A stretch of 64,000 nucleotides of DNA from Papaver somniferum (GCF_003573695.1 NC_039358.1:160136920-160200919), one strand, 5' to 3'; positions 34,599 through 46,903 are shown, numbered from the stretch's first letter. A program made the numbers and translations. Notes: a model not told the origin generated them from the letters alone.

Positions 34599-37440
34599 TT
34601 TTAGAGCATAGCTCGGTTGAACCCACCAAGCGTTGGTATGACAAGTTTGGTTGTCATATTTTAGTGAATCAAAAATCATTTAAAGAGTCGCTTGATTATT
34701 TACTAGAGTCAACTTCGTATAGGTTAGATACAAAGTTACTAGGATATGAGACTTACAAGTATTACATGAAGACTTGAAGAATGTGAATAAGTAAAGAGCT
34801 ACAACGACGACATCATCCTTATACTCGAGGTTAGTAATATTTGACTTAATCTGTTTCATTCCTAACGTATCTTTCAAGTCGTGCATATTGAAAACATAAC
34901 TACGAAGCTGAGAATGATTATACTCTAGTTAGACATAATATTAAGGAATTACAATACGAAGTATAACGTCTATCTTTTGAACTTCGTATATATGACATCG
35001 ACATAATCGTATGAATGCTATTGTGATTATGTATATGGGTATGGGTGAAGATTTCGTCCTAGGAAACAATATTTTACATTCGTTTAAAGGAAGTACAGTT
35101 CATAAACTTGTTTTATGAATCGAAAGGGAAATCGCTAGGCTTATTGGTATTGTTATTCATTGTAAATCTTTGGATTATCAATATTTGTGTTTAGTATAAC
35201 CGCTCATCACTTGTTTATGTATCTTGGTAAAACTATTCACAATGCCTGACTTTTGTATTGGTATGACTTTTATTAGTGAAATCGATCCTAAGTAATCAGC
35301 TGAGATGGTATGATTAGTATTTGTAATTGGTGTGACCATTCCTAGTCATTGGGTAACCGATCCTAGAACTTGGTTGGGACTAATCACAAGATGTGTAATC
35401 GATCCTTGTAGTAGGTTAACAAGTTTTAGTAATTGGTGTGACCGATCCCATAACTTGTACAACCGATCACAAGTATGTACCATAAATAAGTGGTAACCGA
35501 TCCTGATACTTAGTTAACAATATTTTGGAAACTAATTTGACCGATCCTAGTAGCCACTTGGAGGTAAAACGGAATTTTTTTTTGGTAGAACCGTTAACCT
35601 ATGAATGGTGATTGAATTTTTTGATCAATCACATAGTTCTTGGAAATCAGATGAACCAATTCTAAACTCGTTTGGAAGTATGGTAAATCGGTTCCAAGAT
35701 TGTAAATATGAAAAAGGATTTACAAAGAAAGATGTCGACATACTTTGAACATGTGCAGTAACTCTTATCTTTTATTGTTCAAAGATATTCCTTAATAACT
35801 AAAGGAGAATCCCGGATCGAAATAAATTGAGAATCTTTTAATTAAGGTTTTTAGTTTTATATGCTTTTAATTTCCAGCAATTAAAATGCATATCTTTAGA
35901 AAATAAAAATTGGTAATGTGCATTTACTAATTGGAGATTTTCTACTGAGATTTCGGTCAATATTTGGACAGAGCATTTCCAAGAATTATGAAAACCGAAT
36001 TTGGAAATATATTGTAAAGTTTGAGAATATTTACGGTTTTGGAAATTCCTTGGTCCCCAAACTTCCTTGGTCAATAAATATGGAAGTTTGCATTTCAAGC
36101 AAACTAATCCTCAGAACCAGCAAAACTACCTAGTTGTGTTGTTACTGGTGGAGTCGTCTATTCGTAGAGGAAAGTACCCTAATTAGGCGAAATTCTTACG
36201 ACTGCTCGTTTTAAAGACTTCTTTGGGATTGGGAAGCACTACGAGTACCGTTGGTGGGAAACTAGATAATTGAAGTTTATTATTAGTTTTCGATTGATTT
36301 GATTGACTAACGTTTGTTGAACTTTGAATGCACCTAGTTTGTTTATACTTGAGAATCTTCTCTTCTGATATAAGATTCACTTAAACTAGATCGAAGTTTC
36401 GACGGGGATCTTTAGACTGTTTGTAGATATAAAGACGTCTTATGATAATCCATTGTTAACAGACTCCGTTCTGTGTGTGATTGATCACAAGAGATTCAAG
36501 TTGATTGTGTGCAGGTGTTTATTGAAGATCTAAGAAGATTTGAAGACAAAGAAGATTGCTTGTTTGAGTTCATAATCTTTGGTGTGCACAAAACTTGATC
36601 GGCTGGGGATCCAACTATAATCGGATTATCTTTGTGATAATCTTGATTGATTAGTTGAGTAGGTCGTCATCAATATATTGTCTTTGTGACTAAGAAGTAT
36701 TGATTGCAAAATCTAGACAATTACATTGGTAGTTATTAAAAAGATAGATCTAAGAACCTGACAAAGGAGTTTATTGGGATAAACGTAAGAGCCTTTTGTC
36801 AAACTCATATCACTTGTTTGAAAAGAGTTGTTACCGAACAGATTTGTTGTTCCTTTACTGTTTGGAATACGAACCAAAGGAACTGTTCCAAGTGCATGAC
36901 TTATTACAAGTTGGAGGCGCAGGGATACAGACGAAACTAGGTGAACTATAGGTTTAGTTGCATGGTAGCAACTATACGAAGTTGGTTTATATTATGTATA
37001 GCGGCTTAATCCTGAGATTATTCAATTCTGGACAAGGTCCCGGGGTTTTTCTGCATTTGTATTTTCCGCGTTAACAAAATCTTGTTGTGTCTTTTACTTT
37101 TTTGTTTCCGCAATTATAATTGTTTTTATTACAATTAGAAGTAAAATACACAAACGTAATTCCTAATTACTTGATAGCAATCCTATTGTGTTTGGTTAAG
37201 TATGAACCTATTATCAAGTAATCATACTTCTTTGTTGTATTATCTCGATCTTGTATCCATAGTCAATCACGCAAGTTATCTTGTTGTCGTATTGTCTCGA
37301 TCTCTATCCATAGACGATCACACGAAGTGTGAAACGATTAGTTGTATTGTCTCGACTCAGTCCATAAACAATCTCGGAGAAAGGACTTATAACTAGAAAA
37401 GTTTTAGATTGAGGTATATTTGGGTACCCTCGTCTTTTCA
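34599..37440 (+). repeat. SL3 LTR shared by internal regions A and B
   Basis: A 2842-bp LTR following a polypurine tract and ending TCTTTTCA, with a primer binding site directly after it. It therefore serves as the 3' LTR of A and the 5' LTR of B. Its second base is T instead of G (TTTTAGAGCA where other copies have TGTTAGAGCA). The U3 contains several ACCGATCCTAG-like words between 35335 and 35610. The short frames inside are not conserved. Confidence 0.88.
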
Positions 37441-37442
37441 AC

Positions 37443-37458
37443 TGGTATTAGAGAAGGC
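37443..37458 (+). other. SL3 primer binding site
   Basis: TGGTATTAGAGAAGGC, a variant of the initiator-methionine tRNA site, starting two bases after the LTR end. Confidence 0.7.
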
Positions 37459-37511
37459 AAACACGAAAAAGATCTAATAATATGTGTTTGGTGCGATCAA
37501 ACCTATAAGAC

Positions 37512-39166
37512 ATGAGTCAAAGTAGAGTTAAGCGAGAGCGAACACTAAAGAATGACTCAGTAAACGTATCACAAGACTTTGGAAGTTTTTATTTTAAAAA
37601 ATTCTTAGAAGGAACATCCTCACCGAGTTCTACGAGCTCAGTTGAAAATATGTCTGAATTTTCTCAAGATGAGATTAAGTTAAAACCTGTACTGATGATC
37701 AAGGACCTCGATTCTGAAAAAACTTTTGTAGGAGATGAAAAGGTTGTTGATCATGTGTGTATAAAAACTTCTGAGCTACAAGAGTTAAAAGAGAGTTTTG
37801 ATTCTTATGCGAATGAACTCACTCTTGGACTAAAAAGAGAAGCAAAACTTCCAAAAAAATTAGGTTATTTGCAAGATAAAATGAATAACTTGATCATGAT
37901 ATATCCTCCTTGACAGCGGAATTAGATTCTCTCAAGAATACATCTTCCTTGGAGATTCAATCCTTGGAAGAGAAACTTGTTGAATCTGAAGCAAGGATTA
38001 ACTCTCAACAAAAGAGTTTTGAAGATAAACAAGGTACATATCTCTCACGATAAAAATGCCTTGAGGCTGAGCTAGTTGTTGCTCTTGATAAAATCAAGAT
38101 GTTGGAAGAAGAAAATTTGAACCTGAAAAAGTTCAATGTTAGCTCAAACAATTTAACCTCAATCTTAGAAGCAAGTAGAAATCATCGTGATACAAGGGGA
38201 TTGGGCTATAAGGTAATAGATGCTTCAAGTATTAGCAAAGAGGTAAAATTAGTTAAAGCTACAAATTCTTATAAACCAGAGGCTTCCACTGATGTAAAAG
38301 ATGCTCGTAAAGAAGGAAAATCAGTCAAGCCTAAGAATCATGTTCAACCATACTCTTCAAGTACGACAATCAAAGAGAGAACTTCTGCTAATGTCAAGAA
38401 AGCAACAAAGTTGAACAAAGATAAAAAGAAGAAAAATCGTCAAGCTCCAATGCAAGAGGATCCACAAAAAGGTAACATTAAAACTCAGACTTCGTATGTT
38501 ACTAAGCATTGTTGTTATTGTGGTAATAAAGGGCATGTGGTATGGGGACGCAATATTCGTAAGATAAAAAATACACTTTCTTTTGTATCAAACGAATTGG
38601 CTAAGATTTCTCCCCAAAAGAACTCAGATCGATATTGTCCTAAGTTTAGGCAAAAGAATTATTATAATGATAGTTCAAATTTTGCCTATCACTCGACAAG
38701 GTTATCTTATAAAAGACCATATTATAGAAAAAAAGATGACTTTGAAAATGCTAAGACAAGATTTGATGTTCCAAATTGGAGAAAAGTTGTTTCGCAAAGT
38801 ATTCAAAAGGACAATCGTCCTAATGGTATGAAGCAGAAAGCTGCTCCTGCGAAACTCAACTCTAAATGGGTCTCAAAGTCCTCCATATCCAAGAAGGGAC
38901 TAAAAGTTAGTCACAAGAATGACTCTCAGTTGTTAATTGTTGGTGACAATAATTACAAGAGTTTCCTTGAAAGACTAAAGAAAGACATCATGTCTGAAAT
39001 CTCTTGTACTAGTGAACGTTTTGATAATGACAATCTTCATCACAAGTCAAAGAAGAAAAACAAGAGATGGAACAAGAAAAAACAAACCAAGCAAGAGGTC
39101 AAGAATGATGATTCTGTCTTAGTCACTCGTGACGAACAAGACAAGGATCAACTCAACACAACCTAG
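37512..39166 (+). pseudogene. SL3 gag-like gene, copy B
   Basis: Starts at the ATG 37512 (M-S-Q-S-R-V-K-R-E-R) with a serine-rich N-terminus, then a long coiled coil, a degenerate zinc knuckle near 38510-38550 (C-C-Y-C-G-N-K-G-H, then R where the last Cys should be), a basic tyrosine/asparagine-rich part and a lysine-rich tail. It is broken by a one-base loss in an A run near 37878 and a TAA near 38050. The frame 38099-39166 (355 codons) is intact. No capsid domain of a known family and no pol frame follow. The likely role is RNA or particle structure in a trans-mobilised element (inferred). Confidence 0.7.
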
Positions 39167-39965
39167 TTGTGTTGAATTGCGCATGCTCACCTTTGTGCTC
39201 AATCTTATGAAGGGTGAGGGAGCATGTCAAACTGAGCACATGATCTCTCGGTTATTATATGACTAATTAACATCTTTAGGGAGATTTATTTTCTTCTATA
39301 CTCATACTTTCTCTATATATATTTGATATTTTGATAGAAATGGTAATTTTTAGTTTATGATGTTGATATCTACTGATCATATATGTGTAGCTCTTGTTTT
39401 TACGGTTAAAACGAACCAAAAATCAATGAATTCGGACACTGTATGCAAAAGTTATGTTGAAAAACAGTTTCAAGTATGGATTCATGTTGTAACCGATCCT
39501 AGTGAGAACTATAAGAACTTTAACCGATCCTAGTGAGAACTATAACCGGTCCTAGTGATTGGCCCATACGAAGGAGTGCAAAACTGTTTTGCCCATAACT
39601 TCTTCGTCTGAATTTGGAATGACCTCATTCTTTTTGAGTTGGTTTCATAATTCAATTTCCTACAAGATTGAGGTAAGTGAAATACTTAATTTTATGTTTA
39701 ATATTTTTGGTGTATTTCAAATTGATTTATGAGATGTATGTTTTCGGTTTTCATAACCTCAATATTCAATCTCATATGTTGTGAAACCTTATGGTTTGGG
39801 TGAAATTTTGGTTTAGCAGGATTAAGTTCTAGCCCATGTTGGAAGGCTTTATCAAAGGATCATAAGGGGTCCGATTGAAACTCATGTGTGAAAAAATCAC
39901 AATATGTTGAATCATTTAGTTTAGCGTAAAAAGCATATGTGTTTTGGGGTTTCAACTTTTGCATT
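39167..39965 (+). other. SL3 internal non-coding sequence, copy B
   Basis: Starts with the second arm of the gag-stop hairpin (39167-39178). AACCGATCCTAG words recur at about 39488-39560, echoing those in the SL3 LTR. No frame of note. It continues after the solo LTR at 42457. Confidence 0.6.
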
Positions 39966-39970
39966 GCATT

Positions 39971-42451
39971 TGTTAGAGCATTGCTCGGTCGAACTCGCAA
40001 CTGTTGCTATCTCAAGCTTGTTTGTCAAATTTAGTTGCCAAAATTATGTGTCCTGATTTCTAATCTACTTATAGCTGAGTCTCGGACTAGGATAGTTAAG
40101 TGTAGTTGATCTCCAGACTCCAAGGCGATCATATTACGAAGACGAAGAACTACTCAAGGAACCAGTGGAACTTCATCCGACTAAAAGGTATGTGGAGACT
40201 TGAACTTATGTGTCACTCAAAAGTCTATCTACTCTATCTCCTACTCTTGGGACAAAAGTCGTATAAGTATGATAGTTTTCATACATACACATTTGCTATT
40301 TCAAGCCGAGTTTCCTCGCCTATATTTTTCTCGAAATATATGTTGGTAAGCTTTCGCTTTAACCATTTTTCATCTTTACCCGCGACGAAAGTCATGATGA
40401 CGTTTCAATCTTGAAAACGGCTTTGATGACGATATTTGTGAATAAGACTATTATAACATTATAGAAGAATGTTTCAATGATTGAAATATAGAGTTGAGAT
40501 TACCATCTACGGATATAAGCATATATAGTTTGTTCGCACATTAGTGTATAAATCCATGTACCGGAAACCAAGTGTGTGCATATGTGTGCATACGGTATTG
40601 GTGAAGGAGACAGGTTGGGTACGCGTACCCGTACGTGTACTGCCAGAACTTTTCCTCCCGGAAAATTCTGCTGAGGTTGGAGTTTACGAACACATAAACC
40701 AGTCACCTTAGGTACGCGTACCCGTACGCGTACTGGCGGAACTTTTCTACCCGAAAAATTCTGCTGAGTTTGGAAACCAAAACCAACTCAAATCCGGTAG
40801 CTCAGGTACGGACACCCGTACGCGTACCCAAGCTGGTTATTTCTCAAATCGGTAGTTCATGAACTTAAAAAAATAAATTATAAGGAATGTAATATTTGCA
40901 AACCGTGGCTATATTGTTCATGAATTGATTCAAATGAATCAAACCGATTTTGTTTCAATTGTGTCTATGAATAAAGACCTAAGCAATTGAAAAACTCTTC
41001 AACTACTTATTATGAGCCATTTGAACTAGTTATGAGAAAGATGAATACGGTTAATATGGAAGTGGTCATATGGCTAACCATTGGTTAACTATTTGTGAAC
41101 CAACTAAGTGTACACGTTTAGGTACGGTTACTCAAACCTAAATGTTTTTAATACATTTCATTTGTGTGTGATAAGCTAAGTTTCGATCTAACGGTTGAAA
41201 GATATTAGCTTGGTTGAATCAGGTTTTTCATCTAACGGTGAATATTGAATGCTTTGTTACTAAGCTAACATAGATTGCAAACCCTGATTTGAAAATTGTA
41301 TAAGGGATAACTTTGGCAACTGGAAAAACTAATACCCACACCTCCTGTGTGATACTAGTTGGTTTTGCTAGAGTCGATTCTCCTTTAACCTTAGGTTTCT
41401 TTTTGAGACCTTGTAGGTTAACGACTTAAAGATTTCATTAGGATTGTGAAGCCAGACGAAACTACTTCTCTTGTAGTTGAGCGATCTGATCTTGCCATTT
41501 TCTTTCGTACGAGTTCAATTGAAAGAATTGACTTGAGATTATATCTCTGATAGGGCAAGATAAAAATAAATCACAAACATCTTCGTCTCATCGTTTGTGA
41601 TTCCACAATATCTTGTTTCAGTACCATACGATTAAGATTATTGTGAGGTGATTGATAATACTAGGCTGTTATTCGGGAATATAAGTCCAGGTTATCAATT
41701 AGTTCCTGTTCACCTTGATTTCTATCAAAAGACGGAACAAACTCTTAGGTTTATCTGTGGGAGAAATATTTTTCTATTATCGTAGATTTTTCTGTGTGAT
41801 ACAGATTTGTTTATTCAAGTCTTAGACTTTGAGTCGTAGCAACTCTTAGTTGTGAGTGAGATCAGCTAAGGGAATCAAGTGCGTAGTATCCTGCTGGGAT
41901 CAGAGACGTAAGGTGCGCAACTGTACCTTGAATCAGTGTGAGATTGATTAGGGTTCAACTACAGTCCAGACCGAAGTTAGTTTGTAGTAGGTTAGTGTCT
42001 ATAGCGGCTTAATACAGTGTGGTGTTCAATATGGACTAGGTCCCGGGGTTTTTCTGCATTTGCGGTTTCCCCGTTAACAAAATTTCTGGTGTCTGTGTTA
42101 GTTCTATTCCGCATTATATTTTGTTATAGAATTGAAATATAACAAGTTGTGCGTTGTATCGATCAATTGTGAAATCCAACCTTCGGTTATTGATTGGAAA
42201 TTGATTGATCCTTGGATATTGGTTTTTGGTACCATCCAAGTTTATATCTCTTGTATTTAATAATGACTCGCAGATTTCTATTTGCTTGAGTATAGATTAA
42301 ATCAATAAATCGAGATATAAACTCCTTGATATACTTTTTATTAAGATTGAGTCTGAATGTCTAGTTGATTCTCTTAAAAGTATATTAGAGTTAGTCCATA
42401 CAGATTTCTAATCGAAATATTGAGTGAGGTTATTAGACCCCCACATTTTCA
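39971..42451 (+). repeat. Solo LTR of the SL1/SL2 superfamily
   Basis: A 2481-bp LTR beginning TGTTAGAGCATTGC and ending ACATTTTCA, with perfect target duplication gcatt at 39966-39970 and 42452-42456 and no internal region. It is a diverged family member: its U3 has three palindrome-rich units with GTACGCGTAC cores (40618-40640, 40711-40733, 40805-40829) where SL1 has GTCCGCGAAC motifs. Confidence 0.92.
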
Positions 42452-42456
42452 GCATT

Positions 42457-43599
42457 AGTTAAAAATGATTTTCAACCTTTCTCTGGTAAAGGTTGGTGTT
42501 TGTTGTTGTTCTTTTGTCTTGCGAGAGGATGACAACACAACGGGGGAGAGTTCTAATGTGAAATTGCGCTTAATGACATATCTTTTGGGGGAGAAGAGGA
42601 TGCGGAACTTGAGGCTTACAAAATTTCAGTGCAATTGCGGTACTTTAATGTCTATGTTTGTTTCAATTGCTTCCGGTTGAGGTAAATAATTATGCAAGTT
42701 GATTTATTTGGTTTGTATGAATTTTTTATGGCTTAACAAAAAGGTTTTCGGGATAAATTGTTTAGTACAATTTGATTCCGGATAAGAGAAACTAAGTTAT
42801 TTCTGATCTTAGTTAGACTTATCAAAGTGGAGATTTCGGTTATTCAAGTCTAATCGAATGCCTTAACAAGAAATGCTAGTTAACTAACCTAGTATTTGTC
42901 TTGTTTAAAAGTGAAAGGTCTAAGTTATTATTTGAATAATTAGAACCTGATGAAAAAAATAGAGTTAATTCTAATATTTACTTTAGTCTTATCGAACAAG
43001 CGATTGTATTTGTACAATCGGTTTAGCAAAAGAACTAAGGTGCTTAGTCAATTTTTGATTTGCTAAACTATTAGGGAAAATTGCTTCGGGCAATTATTTC
43101 CTTGGAAACATATCAAAACAAAATTACTTTGTAGTTTCGGTTTTGATATTGGTTATCTAAAATGGTGTGTGGAACCCTCGTGCTTAATTCTTATAGGTTG
43201 CAAGTCTTTTGAGATTTGTAAGATCCTTTTGGTTTGTCCTTTATGGAGTAAACAAGTGATTTGGTATCACTAAGGAAAGGAAAATGGTGCTTAAACGTTA
43301 TATCTAACGAAAGAGTAAAGCATAGACTAAGGGGGGGTAACATATCATATTGATACTTGTGGTTATCTTAACTACAAAGGGAATAACAAAGACGTGCGTA
43401 TTGAAAATATACCTATCTTACCTTTAGGGGGAGTATTAGCTTTGTTATTATAATATCAACAACGGCATTTATGGATTGAATGTATACAGGTTGTTGTGTT
43501 GTTGAAACTTGGAATCAAGCATATGTCTAACGAATTCTTGTAATTTGTTTATCCATATGATGTAAGAGTTTTGTCACTAAAATTGACAAAGGGGGAGAT
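42457..43599 (+). other. SL3 3' non-coding region, copy B
   Basis: No gene. From about 42846 it is nearly the same as 33800-34598, with purine tracts near 42542, 43330 and 43428 and the terminal tract at 43588-43599. Confidence 0.7.
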
Positions 43600-43848
43600 T
43601 GTTAGAGCATAGCTCGGTTGAACCCACCAAGCGTTGGTACGTCAAGTTTGGTTGTCATATTTTAGTGAATCAAAACTCATTTAAAGAGTCGCTTGATTAT
43701 TTACTAGAGTCAACTTCGTATAGGTTGGCTAAAAAGTTACTAGGATATGAGACTTACAAGTATTACATGAAGACTTGAAGAATGTGAAGAAGTAAAGAGC
43801 TACAACGACGACATCATCCTTCCACTTGAGGTTAGTAATATTTGACTT
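43600..43848 (+). repeat. Truncated SL3 LTR
   Basis: The first 249 bases of the SL3 LTR after the terminal polypurine tract. It ends abruptly inside GTAATATTTGACTTGA and joins LINE sequence. The rest of this LTR is not found nearby. Confidence 0.85.
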
Positions 43849-44650
43849 GAGAATAATGAAAAGATCATTGCATGCTAAGTGGATCTGGAGATATGGAAAC
43901 GAAGAAAAATCTCTATACGAGAAGGATCTTAAATGAGATATTTGGAGGTAATCCAAAAGCATTTTTTCCTAATAATACTAATATGTCAGGGGCAAGAGTT
44001 TATGGGCTGGTATTTTGAAGTGTAGCTCTAGTGTTGAACAAAGTTCTGCAATTCAAGTGAACAATGGAAATAAATGTTTATTCTGGAAGGATAGATGGCT
44101 AAATGGTCAATATCCAAGGTCACTGTTTCCTGCTTTCTTTAGAATCAGCAACAAGAAGGATGCAACAATTCAAGAAATGATGATGTTCAGCAGTGATGCT
44201 AGATGGAATTTTTCTTTTTGCAGGTAACTTAAGGAAGAGGAAATTGAGGATGTGGCTCACTTATTGAATTTAATCCTAATCATAAACAGTGGTAGTGGTC
44301 GTGATCAAAGAGTGTGGCAAGCTGATAGTAAAGGCTTTTATTTTTCTAAATGTTACAAGTCTTTGGAGGATGATGGTCTTTTAGTATTTCCTCATCAGTG
44401 TGTTTGGAACCCAAGAATACCCAAGAAGATTTTTTTTTTTTTTTTGGTCTCTTTGTTATGTTGCAGCTCTTACTATGGATTCATTCAGAAGTACTATTGT
44501 GGTAAATGGATTCTTACTATGCAAGAAAGTTGTTGAATCAAATCAACATATTTTTCTACACCGTGAGAATACCAGGTCAGTTTACAACTATTTTTTGCAA
44601 TTTTATCATCTGCAGTGGGTATTTCATGATTCAGTCAGAAGTAATATTCG
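43849..44650 (+). pseudogene. L1-type LINE, C-terminal reverse-transcriptase region, part 1
   Basis: Broken frames resemble the part between the RT and zf-RVT domains of plant LINEs: H-A-K-W-I-W-R-Y-G-N-E-E near 43860-43900, F-W-K-D-R-W at 44015-44227, V-W-Q-A-D-S-K-G-F-Y at 44252-44350, and V-W-N-P-R-I-P-K-K followed by a C-x2-C-like zf-RVT region to 44560. The 5' part with the catalytic RT is missing. The sequence is interrupted at 44651 by a solo SL3 LTR and continues at 57278. Confidence 0.75.
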
Positions 44651-45819
44651 TGTTAGAGCATGTCTCAGTTGAACCCACCAAGCGTTGGTATGTCAAGTTT
44701 GATTGTCATATTATAGTGAATCAAAACTCATTTAAAGAGTCGCTTGATTATTTACTAGAGTCAACTTCGTATAGGTTAGCTAGAAAGTTACTAGGATATG
44801 AGACTTACAAGTATTACATGAAGACTTGAAGAATGTGAATAAGTAAAGAGCTACAACGACGACACCATCCTTCCACTTGAGGTTAGTAATATTTGACTTG
44901 AACTGTTTCATTCCTAACGTATCTTTCAAGTCGTGCATATTGAAAACATAACTGCGAAGCTGTGAATGATTATACTCTAGTTAGACATAGTATTAAGGAA
45001 TTACAATACGAAGTATAACGTCTATCTTTTGAACTTCGTATATAAGACATCGACATAATCGTATGAATGCTATTGTGATTATGTGTATGCGTATGGGTGA
45101 AGATTTCGTCCTAGGAAACAATATTTTACATTTGTTTAAAGGAAATACAATTCATAAACTTGTTTTATGAATCGAAAGGGAAATCGCTAGGATTATTGGT
45201 ATTGTTATTCATTGCGAATCTTTGGATTACCAATATGTGTGTTTAGTATAACCGCTCATCACTTGTTTATGTATCTTGGTAAAACTATTCACAATGCCTG
45301 ACTTTTGTATTGGTATGACTTTTATTAGTGAAACCGATCCTAAGTAATCAGCTGAGATGGTATGATTAGTATTTGTAATTGGTGTGACCATTCCTAGTCA
45401 TTGGGTAACCGATCCTAGAACTTGTTTGGGACTAATCACAAGATGTGTAATCGATCCTTGTAGTAGGTTAACAAGTTTTAGTAATTGGTGTGACCGATCC
45501 CATAACTTGTACAACCGATCACAAGTATGTACCATAAATAAGTGGTAACCGATCCTGATACTTAGTTAACAATATTTTGGAAACTAATTTGACCGATCCT
45601 AGTAGCCACTTGGAGGTAAAACGGAATTTTTTTTGGTAGAACCGTTAACCTATGAATGGTGATTGAATTTTTTGATCAATCACATAGTTCTTGGAAATCA
45701 GATGAACCAATTCTAAACTCGTTTGGAAGTGTGGTAAATCGGTTCCAAGATTGTAAATATGGAAAAGGATTTATAAAGTAAAGATACCGACATACTTTGA
45801 ACATGTGCAGTAACTCTTA

Positions 45820-46202
45820 CTCCCTCCGTTTCACAAAGACAGTCCGCTTTGACTTTCTCAAAATATTAAGGAGACCATACTATTTTACTTGACTACCCTT
45901 AGTTACTTACCTATTTTATTTTAATAAAAATGCTAGCAATAAAGACTATCCAAAATTGTTTTGAGAATTATAAATACGAAATATAAAAGGAAAATTTTAA
46001 AGATATCTAATTTATGAAGTATAAACTTTATAAGGAATTTAATTTTTAGAGTTAAATGTAAATTTCTTAAAAGGAATGAAGGATATATTTGTTTCCTCAA
46101 TTATACTAATTTCTTTAGTATTTTAGATTGGTTCACGTTAAAAATGAATTTATGAATATAAAAAAAATTCAAGGGTATATTAGAGAGTTAATTGAAAAAG
46201 TA
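45820..46202 (+). mobile_element. Left half of a Stowaway-like MITE
   Basis: Starts CTCCCTCCGTTTCACAAAG directly after a TA in the LTR (45818-45819), the target expected for Stowaway/Tc1-mariner MITEs. It is AT-rich with no frame. The matching inverted end is absent; the sequence stops at the truncated Athila LTR. Confidence 0.6.
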
Positions 46203-46879
46203 TGAAGCCTTAGTGCATTGTTGGATGATGAATTGCTAGGTTAGAGCCTTAGTGCTTGTTTTTCTTGAGCAATGGGAGAGATTAGTGCTCATCTGTGTGC
46301 TTGTGATTGATTGTACTGTCAAAAGACAGTCAATGCTAGGAGCACATTAGTTGAGCAAGCTGATTTTCTTTCCATTCCAATTGTATGCTTAGGGTCTTAA
46401 TTTCAACCTAGAACTACATTGTTTGGCTAGGACACCAAGGTGGATTCTAAGCCATTAGCTTAGCCACAATTCCTTTCTTCAGTCACTTACAATTCCAGCT
46501 CTGCTTTTATTCACTGCTTAGTTACTTTCCTTTACTGTTTTGCTTAGTTCTTGTATTTTGAAGCTGTGTGCACTGAAGTCAGTGCACAATCTCACCCCTG
46601 CCCTTGGCTTACAGCCTTGGTTCCTTGCTGTTGTTATTTTATATCATCTGCCATCTAATCCTTGCTGTGCTGCCATCTTGTGTTAACTGTTTTAGTTCAT
46701 TGTATCTGCCTTCATCCATCACTGCTCACTTCCATAGTGCTTTGCACTCATTGATAGCTTAGGAAAACTTCTTTTAAGCACTCCTACTCCCTGTGGACTG
46801 ATCCCTTTCTTATCCCTATATTATAAACTTGGCATTGTATACTTGCAAGAGTTTTTGTGTGTTTTCCATTTCCACACCA
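46203..46879 (+). repeat. Athila 5' LTR remnant
   Basis: Matches the last 677 bases of the 3' LTR (56127-56803) base for base in length and ends CACACCA just before the primer binding site. The first about 1.28 kb is missing, so the left target duplication cannot be seen (aagta on the left, tatac on the right). Confidence 0.85.
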
Positions 46880-46885
46880 AGTTTT

Positions 46886-46903
46886 TGGCGCCGCTGCCGG
46901 GGA
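46886..46903 (+). other. Athila primer binding site
   Basis: TGGCGCCGCTGCCGGGGA, differing at one base from the site of the non-autonomous relative at 27418-27435. Confidence 0.85.

Larger units (their letters stand above)
32253..43848 (+). mobile_element. SL3, Sirevirus-like non-autonomous elements in LTR-sharing tandem
   Basis: Order: internal A (32253-34598), LTR (34599-37440), internal B (37441-43599, with a solo LTR inside), LTR (43600-43848, truncated). Each internal region carries only a gag-like gene and non-coding sequence. Sharing one LTR between two internal regions is the expected product of unequal recombination between LTRs. The left LTR of A is outside the window. Confidence 0.8.

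Noticed and set aside
43600..44650. LINE fragment as an insertion inside the SL3 LTR
   Set aside because: The LTR does not resume after the LINE, and the LINE continues at 57278, so a deletion junction is more likely.
46203..46879. Complete 677-bp LTR with partner 56127-56803
   Set aside because: The polypurine tract and the TGATGAG start at 54844 show that the true LTR is 1960 bp; 46203 is a truncation point, which also explains the missing target duplication.
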